Shown: positions 1 through 7,213 of the stretch, piece by piece
How positions within the stretch are numbered: position 1 is the stretch's first letter
How the letters are laid out: every line of letters begins with the position of its first letter
Assembly: GCA_964601355.1 (NCBI GenBank)
Contig: CAZRNB010000061.1
Coordinates: forward strand, 1-17,076
Length of the DNA stretch: 17,076 nt
Origin: CAZRNB01 sp964601355
Lineage (GTDB): Bacteria > Planctomycetota > Phycisphaerae > Sedimentisphaerales > Anaerobacaceae
Direction of reading: 5' to 3'
Made by a program: the position numbers and the translations under genes
The notes under the pieces: model-generated
Databases searched by the model: none
Told to the model about the DNA's origin: nothing
What the model saw: only the letters and a program-made list of their open reading frames with translations

Positions 1-158
1 AGTTTATTCTGATGGGCCTGTTGGCGGAGCTTTTGGTCAGGACGTATCACGAATCGCAAAACCGACCGACTTACGTCATCAAAGAGATTCTCCAGGCCTG
101 CTCCGCCGAAGCGGCTGCGAAGGCCGGGTCAGCTTGCCAGGCCGGAGAACAGAAATGA
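1..158 (+). CDS. C-terminal fragment of a GT2 family glycosyltransferase
   Basis: The reading frame beginning at base 3 is open from the window edge to a TGA at 156-158, and only the last 51 residues are present. It reads as a hydrophobic stretch followed by AELLVRTYHESQNRPTYVIK, which resembles the C-terminal end of GT2 enzymes of the DPM1/GtrB type. There the last membrane helix is followed by a conserved RxYxExQ...PxYxI segment. Such enzymes load a sugar from a nucleotide donor onto polyprenyl phosphate, which would supply the GT-C enzyme encoded next. Its stop overlaps the next gene's ATG as ATGA, implying coupled translation. After the conserved KEI the protein carries a further ~20 residues rich in Ala, encoded by DNA with a CCGC-CGAA-GCGG hairpin; this tail looks repeat-derived. 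The family call rests on a short stretch only, and the 5' part lies outside the window. Confidence 0.72.
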   Translation, partial: FILMGLLAELLVRTYHESQNRPTYVIKEILQACSAEAAAKAGSACQAGEQK

Positions 159-2032
159 CGAAAGAACAAAGACACAAGACTCGAGACCGAGGATTCGGTG
201 GACAGAAAAAATCGAAAATCCCCTGCGTTTTAATTGTAATAGCAATCCTGGCAGCGATACCGTTTTCTTTAGGCAAATACTTTGAATTTAACCAGCCCGA
301 TCCCTTTGACGGCGGTGGATACGCCTATTCCGCCTGGCACATCCTCAACGGCGCCAAAATCGGCGTGGATGAAAAACCCAGCGCCCAATTAGGAACTCTG
401 CTGGTCAACATTCTCGGCGTCGCTCTAACGGGTTTCAATGAGACCGGCGCCAAATTGGTGCAGACAATCCTCCAGATTACGGCGCTAATTCTTATGTTCA
501 TCGCATTACGAAAAGCTTTTGGCACACTCCCTGCCGCCGTTGGCGTAATTATCACATCTGCATATCTGTCCGCCCCGCTAATCGCCAAATTCGGCAACGT
601 CAAAGAGCAATACATGATTGCTTTTATGGTTATGGGCGTAAGCTGTTTCGTTCTCTATCAGCTTGGCGGCAAATGGTGGTATGCGATTTTGACGGGGGCT
701 TTTATAAGCTGGGCGCCATTATTTAAACAAACCGGCGTATCAGCTATCGGAGCGATCGGACTATTTGTGATCATGCAGCCCATATTCAGGAACAGAACCT
801 TGAAACAAACAGGCATAGACATTTTGCTGCTGTTGGCAGGCGTTGTTATCGCGATTGCGCCACTTTATATTTGGATTTTGGCCTGGAATGTACAGATAGC
901 TCTTCCTTATTCGTTTGTGTGGCAGACGCTCGGCAAATTTATACCTTCTCATCCGGCGCCGGGACAGACCCAGGTAGTATCTGATTATATCGGCGAACAT
1001 CGTAAGCTCATTCCCTTCTCCCAGCAATGGCCGGTCGTCCTGCGATATTACCTTTTACTTATATTGCCGATAGCGCTGGCTGCAGGAGCCGTAATTGCAA
1101 GACTTGTCCGCATGATTTGCTCCGCCGTTTCAGCAGACAAGATAAAGCCGAAATCCTACGACCGCCTGATTTTATTATTTGCCGTCTGGTGGATATTAGA
1201 TATGGCATTTGTGTGGATTAGTCCCGCTTCTTATGAGCAGTATTATTTGCCGTTGAATGCTTCGGCTGCGATGACAGGCGGATACTTCATAGCTCTTTAC
1301 TGCGAAAGAAACAAAAGTGCTGTCTTCAAAACTAAATGGATGGCAATAGGCGCTATCGGCCTTTTGCTAATGATAATCTCGTCGTGGCATATTTTTTTCG
1401 GTATAAGAACAAGCCCCCACACGGCTGCTATCTACCGCAATCCTTCCACTGGTAATCCGGAAAGACAAAGAGGTTACTTACAAAAATTCAGAGAAATTTC
1501 AGGAAAGCCGGTATATGTCTGGGAGATGATTAGTGAACATATTCGCACACATTCGCAGCCGACAGATAAGATTTACGTTTGGGGCTGGTATCCGGGCATA
1601 TACGTGATGGCCCAGCGGCTTAGCGCTGCTTCAGCGGCGTGCAGTATGCCCCGGCCTGCGCCGCCGGTGCTGTCGCAGTTAGTCGCTACCCTGCTTGAAG
1701 AGTTCAATCGGCAAATGCCCAGGTTCATCGTTGATTCCCGCAAGCGTCACGTCCCCACTGAAAGGCCGCCTTATGAGTTATGGCCGATTGTAATGCAGGG
1801 CTTCATGGGCGCAGATAAACCTCATTTTGTGCAGCCGGATGAAATAGAAGCTTATGATAAGGCATGGAGTAAATTTCTGCGTGAACGCTTTGATAAGGAT
1901 GAGGCGATGCGGTACGAGGCGCTTAAGCCCTTTAGAGAGTTTGTTATGAAAAATTACCGAATTGTTAATCTTTTCGGCGAGCACGTTTTGCTTGAATTGA
2001 AGAGTCCCACTGCGGGCAAGGAATCGCAATAG
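155..2032 (+). CDS. polytopic GT-C-like (GT39/GT83 type) glycosyltransferase
   Basis: A 625-residue membrane protein. A short basic N-terminus is followed by a first helix at about residues 22-40 and roughly ten hydrophobic segments to about residue 415, then a soluble C-terminal domain of about 200 residues. Right after the first helix comes an acidic loop with DPFDGGGYAYSAW (about 49-61). It sits where GT-C enzymes such as ArnT and protein mannosyltransferases keep their catalytic Asp. FKQTGV near residue 190 also fits the family. These enzymes use a polyprenyl-phosphate-linked sugar and transfer it on the outer face of the membrane. I chose the ATG at 155 over the upstream in-frame TTG at 134 because GGAG lies 7 bases before it and it overlaps the previous stop as ATGA. 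The first ~20 residues (TKEQRHKTRDRG) are encoded by a degenerate oligomer run like those seen between genes. The acceptor is unknown. Confidence 0.8.
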   Translation: MTKEQRHKTRDRGFGGQKKSKIPCVLIVIAILAAIPFSLGKYFEFNQPDPFDGGGYAYSAWHILNGAKIGVDEKPSAQLGTLLVNILGVALTGFNETGAKLVQTILQITALILMFIALRKAFGTLPAAVGVIITSAYLSAPLIAKFGNVKEQYMIAFMVMGVSCFVLYQLGGKWWYAILTGAFISWAPLFKQTGVSAIGAIGLFVIMQPIFRNRTLKQTGIDILLLLAGVVIAIAPLYIWILAWNVQIALPYSFVWQTLGKFIPSHPAPGQTQVVSDYIGEHRKLIPFSQQWPVVLRYYLLLILPIALAAGAVIARLVRMICSAVSADKIKPKSYDRLILLFAVWWILDMAFVWISPASYEQYYLPLNASAAMTGGYFIALYCERNKSAVFKTKWMAIGAIGLLLMIISSWHIFFGIRTSPHTAAIYRNPSTGNPERQRGYLQKFREISGKPVYVWEMISEHIRTHSQPTDKIYVWGWYPGIYVMAQRLSAASAACSMPRPAPPVLSQLVATLLEEFNRQMPRFIVDSRKRHVPTERPPYELWPIVMQGFMGADKPHFVQPDEIEAYDKAWSKFLRERFDKDEAMRYEALKPFREFVMKNYRIVNLFGEHVLLELKSPTAGKESQ

Positions 2033-2034
2033 TC

Positions 2035-3195
2035 GTGTCAAAACTGAACCTGTTTATGCTCAACTTTGAATTTCCACCGATCGGCGGCGGGGCAGGTTAT
2101 GCACTTCTGGCTATCTTGACGCAATATGCCAAATGTGACAATATGAAAGTCGATGTATTGACCTCGGCGCCACAGCCGGGTACTTTCGTCGAAAAATTCT
2201 CCGGAAATATTACTATCTATAAAGTCGGCGTGCATAAAAAGAATCTGCACTTCTGGCGCAAGATAGAAGTAATCGAGTGGCTGCTCAAAGCTCAATTCTA
2301 TTACCGCAAATTGCTGCGGGAAAACGACTACGATTTAGTCCATGCGTTTTTCGGTTTTCCAACAGCTTATCTTTGCTATCGAAGCAAAAAGAAACTGCCT
2401 TATATGATTTCGCTGCGCGGCTCAGACGTGCCGGGACGGCACGCGAGATTAAAGCTGGATTATAAAATCCTCGGCCCGCTGCTCTTTAAGCCGATTTGGA
2501 GAAATGCCGCCTCTTTGGTTGCCTGTAGTGAAGGATTAAGAAGCCGGGCCCTGCGTTTTCTGCCGTCGGTCTCGATTGATGTTATCCCAAACGGTATTGA
2601 CCTCGACCGATTCAGCCCCGCTGAAAACGCCGAAAGCTCAAATATATTGAGGCTTTTGACCGTGGGTAGATTATCCGTCACCAAGCGAATAGAAATACTC
2701 ATCGATGCAGTCCGGATACTCCATAAAGAAGGCTATGGTGTTCATTTTACTATAGCCGGCGGCGGTAAATTAAAAAAGGAGTTCCAGCAAATTGTCAAGA
2801 ATAGAAACCTTAGTGACATTATTGAAATAGCCGGCAGAATTGATTCTGAAAATATGCCGCAGGTTTATCGTCGGCACGATATTTTCGTAAGCGCCAGCAT
2901 GCAGGAGGGTATGAGCAATGCCATGCTGGAAGCGATGGCATCGGGTCTGCCAATCGTCACCACTCGCTGCGAGGGTGTCGAAGAATTGATAAAAGATAAT
3001 GGCTTTATCGTGGAAGAAGCACGGGCGGAAGAAATCGCCGAAGCAGTAAGAAAATTGGCCGATGACCGACAGTGCCATCGACAGATGTCTTGTGCATCAC
3101 GCAAACGTGCAACTTTATTTAGCTGGTCATCGGTAGCTGACCAATATATCGAGTGTTACAGGAAAGTTTTGACTACCAAAAATTTTAAATCTTAA
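2035..3195 (+). CDS. GT4 family glycosyltransferase
   Basis: A 386-residue cytosolic enzyme with the GT-B fold, predicted to transfer a sugar from a nucleotide donor to a growing glycan. The N-terminal domain opens with LNLFMLNFEFPPIGGGAGY, whose glycine-rich loop (13-22) is typical of GT4 enzymes. SLRGSDVPG follows at 126-134. The C-terminal donor domain holds IPNGID (184-189), the phosphate-binding GRLSVTK with R212 and K217, and the EX7E pair E291 and E299 in EGMSNAMLEAMASGLPIV. All expected catalytic elements are present and the length is normal. The start is GTG two bases after the previous stop, with AAGGA about 12 bases upstream. An in-frame ATG at 2056 would cut into the conserved first strand. 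It lies tightly between a membrane glycosyltransferase and an amidotransferase, so it probably belongs to one operon. Specificity cannot be told from sequence. Confidence 0.9.
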   Translation: MSKLNLFMLNFEFPPIGGGAGYALLAILTQYAKCDNMKVDVLTSAPQPGTFVEKFSGNITIYKVGVHKKNLHFWRKIEVIEWLLKAQFYYRKLLRENDYDLVHAFFGFPTAYLCYRSKKKLPYMISLRGSDVPGRHARLKLDYKILGPLLFKPIWRNAASLVACSEGLRSRALRFLPSVSIDVIPNGIDLDRFSPAENAESSNILRLLTVGRLSVTKRIEILIDAVRILHKEGYGVHFTIAGGGKLKKEFQQIVKNRNLSDIIEIAGRIDSENMPQVYRRHDIFVSASMQEGMSNAMLEAMASGLPIVTTRCEGVEELIKDNGFIVEEARAEEIAEAVRKLADDRQCHRQMSCASRKRATLFSWSSVADQYIECYRKVLTTKNFKS

Positions 3196-3198
3196 TGT

Positions 3199-5025
3199 AT
3201 GTGTGGCATAGCAGGCTTCAACTGGCAGGATAAATCTCTTATAGAAACGATGTCACGGACTATGAAGCATAGAGGTCCGGATGATGAGGGATTCTACGCA
3301 GATGAAAACGTTTCGTTAGGGCACAGAAGGCTGTCAGTGATTGATATTTCGCAAAAAGGTCACCAGCCGATGAAGTTCGAGAGCCTCGTCATCATCTATA
3401 ACGGCGAAATCTATAATTTTCTGCAGATAAAAGAGCATCTCAAAGACAAAGGTTATACTTTTATTTCAGATACCGACACGGAAGTTGTGCTCAAAAGCTA
3501 TCACCTGTGGGGTCCATCCTGCGTTAATAAATTTAACGGCATGTGGGCCTTCTGCATCTATGACCGGCAAAAAAATCTCTTATTTCTTTCAAGAGACCGG
3601 TTCGGCAAAAAGCCTCTTTATTACTATTTCGACGGCAAACAATTTATTTTTGCATCTTCTTTGAAAGCTATCAGCCGGCACAGTTTAAATCCCGGCATCA
3701 ATACACAAGCCTTAAATTTTTTCTTTTATCAAAAATACATCGGCAGCGACCTTACAATATTTGACAATTGTTACAAGCTAAGGCCTTCTGAAAACCTGAT
3801 GTTCGACCTGAACAAAAAGAAGCTCACTCTGACAAAATACTATAATCTGGAGGATGATATCCTCAAATGCCATGATGCTCCGTTAGAGCAAAGGCTTGAG
3901 TCGATTGAGGACATAATCGCCAGTGCGGTTGAAGACAGGCTAATTGCCGACGTGCCGGTAGGTAGTTTCCTTTCCGGCGGCGTCGATTCATCTTTGATTT
4001 CTGCAATTATCAGCAGCAGGCATAAAGACTTCGATACCTTTTCAATCGGCTTTGGAGATAAATCATACAATGAGCTAAAATACTCGAAATTGGTCTCGCA
4101 ATATTTGCATACCAATCACCACTACGATTATTTACAAATTGATGAAAACCTTATTAAATTTATGGTCGAGAACATGGATGAACCCTTCGGCGATGCCTCG
4201 GTGCTGCCGACTTACCTATTGTCGAAAATAACCCGCAGCAAGGTTACTGTTTCTTTATCCGGCGACGCCGGCGACGAAATCTTCGGTGGCTATGATACAT
4301 ATAAGGCATATAAAATCGCCCGATACGTCCCCGCATCGGCTGTCAGACTATCGGCAGGGCTGATCGGCCTGCTGCCGGCTTCTGATAAAAAAGTGACGCT
4401 GTCTTTCCGAATGAAAAGATTTGCACGGGACTTTGATACAAACATAAATAGAAGACATCTTAACTGGATGGCTACTTTCACCGACCCGGCCAGAGAGCAG
4501 TTGTTGAGTGACAATTTTATAAACGCTCAGGAGATTCTGCCCGACGGCACAGGAAATAGTCTGCTGTCAATCCAGTTGAACGATATTCACAATTATCTGT
4601 CCGAGGACATCCTCAAAAAGGTTGACTTTGCCTCGATGCTTAATTCTCTGGAGGTGCGGGTTCCGTTTCTTGACTATCGGCTGGTTCCCTTGGTTTTATC
4701 TCTGCCGGAAAAGTATAAGATTAGATATTTTACGACAAAATGGCTCTTAAAAAGAATTGCATCTGATTATATACCTAAAAGCATAGCATACAGGCCAAAA
4801 AGAGGATTTACCGTCCCCACTTCAAAATGGATAAAAGAAAGCGATTTAATCCGGGAATATCTGATCGAGCGCAGGTATTACCAGCACAACCTGTTAAATT
4901 ATGATTTCGTTCAGCAGATGTTTAATGCCCATATTAATAGCAGAGAGGATAACGCCCGGCAGCTTTGGCTTGTTTTTGTGTTTAATTATTGGATATCGGT
5001 AAACATTAACAAAAACCCCGCGTGA
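3199..5025 (+). CDS. asnB: asparagine synthase (glutamine-hydrolysing)-type amidotransferase, copy 1
   Basis: A 608-residue AsnB-family enzyme. The N-terminal glutaminase domain starts with the nucleophile Cys2 (MCGIAGF) and keeps RGPDDEG (25-31), the Arg of GHRRLS (R44), YNGE (67-70) and DTDTE (91-95). The synthetase domain keeps the PPi-loop SGGVDSS (259-265), LSGDAGDEIFGGY, LEVRVPFLD and KRGFTVP. It should hydrolyse glutamine, channel ammonia, and amidate an ATP-activated carboxylate. Ordinary asparagine synthesis is possible, but AsnB homologues in surface-polysaccharide loci (WbpS-like) are linked to uronamide formation. The position between two glycosyltransferases favours that, as inference. 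The start lies 3 bases after the preceding stop with no visible Shine-Dalgarno, suggesting translational coupling. The last codons and the stop sit inside a hairpin repeat: the TGA is the loop of a 7-bp stem at 5016-5034. Confidence 0.9.
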   Translation: MCGIAGFNWQDKSLIETMSRTMKHRGPDDEGFYADENVSLGHRRLSVIDISQKGHQPMKFESLVIIYNGEIYNFLQIKEHLKDKGYTFISDTDTEVVLKSYHLWGPSCVNKFNGMWAFCIYDRQKNLLFLSRDRFGKKPLYYYFDGKQFIFASSLKAISRHSLNPGINTQALNFFFYQKYIGSDLTIFDNCYKLRPSENLMFDLNKKKLTLTKYYNLEDDILKCHDAPLEQRLESIEDIIASAVEDRLIADVPVGSFLSGGVDSSLISAIISSRHKDFDTFSIGFGDKSYNELKYSKLVSQYLHTNHHYDYLQIDENLIKFMVENMDEPFGDASVLPTYLLSKITRSKVTVSLSGDAGDEIFGGYDTYKAYKIARYVPASAVRLSAGLIGLLPASDKKVTLSFRMKRFARDFDTNINRRHLNWMATFTDPAREQLLSDNFINAQEILPDGTGNSLLSIQLNDIHNYLSEDILKKVDFASMLNSLEVRVPFLDYRLVPLVLSLPEKYKIRYFTTKWLLKRIASDYIPKSIAYRPKRGFTVPTSKWIKESDLIREYLIERRYYQHNLLNYDFVQQMFNAHINSREDNARQLWLVFVFNYWISVNINKNPA

Positions 5026-5083
5026 AACGCGGGGCTAAATATTTATCCGCCGAAGGCGGATTTAGCCCGCGGTTTTACCGCAG
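5016..5083. repeat. double-hairpin repeat (TGAAA/TTTTA type) with a third hairpin inserted
   Basis: The left stem is CCCCGCG-TGAAA-CGCGGGG (5016-5034). The right stem is CCCGCGG-TTTTA-CCGCAGG (one mismatch), ending at 5083. They are joined by the arms of the palindrome CTAAATATTTAG. That palindrome is split by TCCGCCGAAGGCGGA (5046-5060) flanked on both sides by TTTA. The repeat matches a second copy at 10019-10068 in layout and loop sequences but not in stem sequence. It covers the 3' end of the first asnB and most of the gap before the next gene. It has no strong T-run after either stem on the + strand, so it may weaken rather than stop operon transcription. Confidence 0.85.
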
Positions 5084-5103
5084 GTTATTGACAAAGATTC
5101 TCA

Positions 5104-6222
5104 ATGAACATTACGATTAACAATCCCCCGATTCGCGTGTGTTTTATCGCACCGAAGGCTTATCCTCTATTTAACCCCAGCATAAAGTCCGTATTCGGCG
5201 GGGCAGAGGTGGACCTGTATTTTTTAGCCACGGAGCTGGCTAAAGATGAGAATTTTGCTGTGAGCTTTATCACCGCAGACTATGGACAAGAGAAAAATGA
5301 GACAATTAACGGCGTCAGAATAATTAAAAGCCTGAGCTTAAACAAATGTCCTTTGATTGGCGCTGTCAGAGTTTGGCGTGCTATGAAAGCTGCCTCTGCC
5401 CAAATATATTTTCAAAAGGTGGCATCCTGGGGGACATTTTTAGTGGCTTTATTTTGCAGGCTGCATGAAAAAACGTTTATCTATCGTACCGCTCAGCAGA
5501 TTGAATGTGACGGGACGTACCTGAAGCAGAACTTTGTTGCAGGATGTGCATTTCGCTGGTCGCTCGCAAATGCCGCGCAGGTCATAGTGCAGAACAGAAT
5601 TGACCAGAAAGGGCTTGAGCAAACGGCAGGTATTCATTCAGCAGTAATACCCAATGCGCACCAGTTACCGATGCCTGGCAGCGCCGAGAGGGACACCATA
5701 CTGTGGGTCGGCAGAAGCACACAGGTTAAAAGGCCGGAACTTTTTATAGACCTCGCTAAAAAAATGCCTTGCGAGCACTTTATTATGATTTGCCAACGTG
5801 GAACAGGCGACAGAAATTATGAAACATTGGCGGATCGAGCAGGAGAAGTCAACAATTTGCAATTTATGCAACGAGTGCCTTTCAGCGAGATTGGCAAATT
5901 CTTTCAGAGAGCTAAGGCCTTTGTCAATACAAGTGACGCCGAAGGATTTCCCAATACCTTTATTCAGGCGTGCGAATTTGCTACGCCTATCCTGTCGCTC
6001 AACGTCAATCCTGACGGGTTTTTAGATGAGTTTAATTGCGGAATATGCTGTAATGGCGATTTAAACCGTTTTGCCGATTCACTTGCCTTGATGCTTGCCG
6101 AAGGCAGATTCATTGAGATGGGCAAAAACGCAAGAAAATACGCAGAGCAAAATCACGATATTCAAAAAACGGTTGAAGAATATAAACAAATATTTCGCCA
6201 AGAGTATGGACTCAAGTCTTGA
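5104..6222 (+). CDS. GT4-like glycosyltransferase with an EX7Q variant motif
   Basis: A 372-residue GT-B enzyme. The N-terminal domain begins after ~10 residues with RVCFIAPKAYPLF and the acceptor-side loop FGGAEVDLYFLATEL (31-45). The donor domain has VIPNAH (181-186), WVGRSTQVKRPE with R204 and K209, and SDAEGFPNTFIQACEFATPI. Here the first Glu of the EX7E motif is E280 but the second position is Gln288. That pattern occurs in some GT4 relatives and does not by itself mean inactivity. The probable role is adding a sugar to the glycan made by this locus. It begins 78 bases after the first amidotransferase, past the double-hairpin repeat. No convincing Shine-Dalgarno is visible before the ATG. 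Donor and acceptor are unknown. Confidence 0.85.
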   Translation: MNITINNPPIRVCFIAPKAYPLFNPSIKSVFGGAEVDLYFLATELAKDENFAVSFITADYGQEKNETINGVRIIKSLSLNKCPLIGAVRVWRAMKAASAQIYFQKVASWGTFLVALFCRLHEKTFIYRTAQQIECDGTYLKQNFVAGCAFRWSLANAAQVIVQNRIDQKGLEQTAGIHSAVIPNAHQLPMPGSAERDTILWVGRSTQVKRPELFIDLAKKMPCEHFIMICQRGTGDRNYETLADRAGEVNNLQFMQRVPFSEIGKFFQRAKAFVNTSDAEGFPNTFIQACEFATPILSLNVNPDGFLDEFNCGICCNGDLNRFADSLALMLAEGRFIEMGKNARKYAEQNHDIQKTVEEYKQIFRQEYGLKS

Positions 6223-6246
6223 GTATTATGTTTTGTGTCTTGAGTC
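6209..6246. repeat. degenerate oligomer run (TCTTGAGTC-like)
   Basis: Irregular tandem variants of a TTGTGTCTTGAGTCT-like word start in the last codons of the glycosyltransferase and run to the edge of the palindromic element. The run resumes after the element at 6407-6433 as TTTTGAGTCTTATGTCTTGGG. Removing the element would join the halves into one continuous low-complexity string. No gene lies in 6223-6436. Confidence 0.6.
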
Positions 6247-6406
6247 TGCTCGGCAGAAAAGACTATATGTCATTTCGACCGAAGCCCCCGTGTCTTCTGT
6301 CGAAGACAGAAACAGGGGCGGAGTGGAGAAATCTACTCTAAAACAGATTTCTCGACTCGCCTTCGGCTCGCTCGAAATGACATCCTGTGCTCTTTTTCAT
6401 AAAGCA
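6247..6406 (+). mobile_element. MITE-like palindromic element, copy A
   Basis: The core at 6267-6383 has 12-bp inverted ends, ATGTCATTTCGA and TCGAAATGACAT. Inside are two hairpin modules. One is variable, with GCCCC...GGGGC around TGTCTTC-TGTC-GAAGACA (6284-6319). The other is GAGAAATCT...AGATTTCTC (6326-6353). The core flanks carry a weaker outer inverted repeat, TGCTCGGCAGAAAA against CTTTTTCATAAAGCA. A second copy in the same relative orientation on the - strand lies at 15316-15457. The direct repeat TTGAGTC borders the outer ends (6240-6246 and 6409-6415). No transposase is encoded, so a non-autonomous element is inferred. Confidence 0.8.
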
Positions 6407-6436
6407 TTTTGAGTCTTATGTCTTGGGTCTGATTCG

Positions 6437-7213
6437 ATGGAAAGATTTGCGTTTGGAAAAAACTGGGATGACTTTAGTAAGAGCCTTCAACATGAGGATT
6501 ATCTGGCTGCCAAGGAATCCCTAAAAAAACTGGTGCCGGACTTGCACGGCAAAACATTTTTAGACGTCGGATGCGGAAGCGGCCTGTTTTCCATCGCTGC
6601 AAATGCTCTCGGTGCAAAGAAAGTTTTGGGTTTTGATTACGACCAGGACAGCATATCTGCATCGAAAAAAACTCTCGAGATAGTATCACAATGGGATGGT
6701 GACATTAGAAAAGATACAATTGAGCTCAGAGTTGAATCCATATTAAGTGAAAATCTCAACCTTGAGAAGTACGACGTCGTTTATAGCTGGGGCGTGCTGC
6801 ATCATACCGGCGATATGTACGCAGCTTTCGACTGCATTAAAAATTTTGTCGCTGAAAGAGGAGCTTTGGTTCTTGCAATCTACAATAAACATTTTACCTC
6901 GCCTGTATGGAAGCTAATAAAGCTCGCTTATGTAAAAAGCCCGAGTTTGGTAAAAAAGATTCTGGTTTTCCTAGTTTTAGTTATCAAGTATTTAGGCATC
7001 TTAATAATGTCACGGCAGAATCCCCTTAAAAGAGGGCGTGGCATGCGGTTTTACACCGATATCGTTGACTGGGTCGGCGGATACCCTTATGAATATGCGT
7101 CCACAAGTGAAGTTATCGATTTCTTCCAGGCCCGTGGATTTAGACTTACCAAGCTGATAAAGACTAAGGGATTTACAGGCTGCAATGAGTTTGTGTTTGA
7201 GAAAGTTCAATAG
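6437..7213 (+). CDS. class I SAM-dependent methyltransferase
   Basis: A 258-residue Rossmann-fold methyltransferase. Motif I is FLDVGCGSGLFSIAA (41-55), with the acidic end of strand 2 at GFDYDQ (65-70). Motif IV-like YDVVYSWGVLHHTGD (112-126) resembles UbiG/Methyltransf_23 enzymes. A hydrophobic segment at about 172-191 may touch the membrane. It is followed by RGMRFYTDIVDWVGGYPYEYA (201-221), a segment seen in methyltransferases from sugar loci. The likely role is O- or N-methylation of a sugar or glycan intermediate; the substrate is not identifiable. There is no good Shine-Dalgarno before the ATG, and the sequence just upstream is a low-complexity run next to the palindromic element. The stop TAG directly abuts the ATG of the second amidotransferase, which suggests coupled expression. 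Confidence 0.85.
   Translation: MERFAFGKNWDDFSKSLQHEDYLAAKESLKKLVPDLHGKTFLDVGCGSGLFSIAANALGAKKVLGFDYDQDSISASKKTLEIVSQWDGDIRKDTIELRVESILSENLNLEKYDVVYSWGVLHHTGDMYAAFDCIKNFVAERGALVLAIYNKHFTSPVWKLIKLAYVKSPSLVKKILVFLVLVIKYLGILIMSRQNPLKRGRGMRFYTDIVDWVGGYPYEYASTSEVIDFFQARGFRLTKLIKTKGFTGCNEFVFEKVQ

Noticed and set aside
5016..5083. strong terminator ending the first half of the + strand operon
   Set aside because: The stems are not followed by a T-run, and the next genes are same-strand and functionally related, so it is better called a repeat with possible partial attenuation.
6095..6412. 105-residue + strand frame across the glycosyltransferase end and the palindromic element
   Set aside because: It overlaps a good gene out of frame and then reads through a non-coding inverted repeat, and the product matches nothing known to me.
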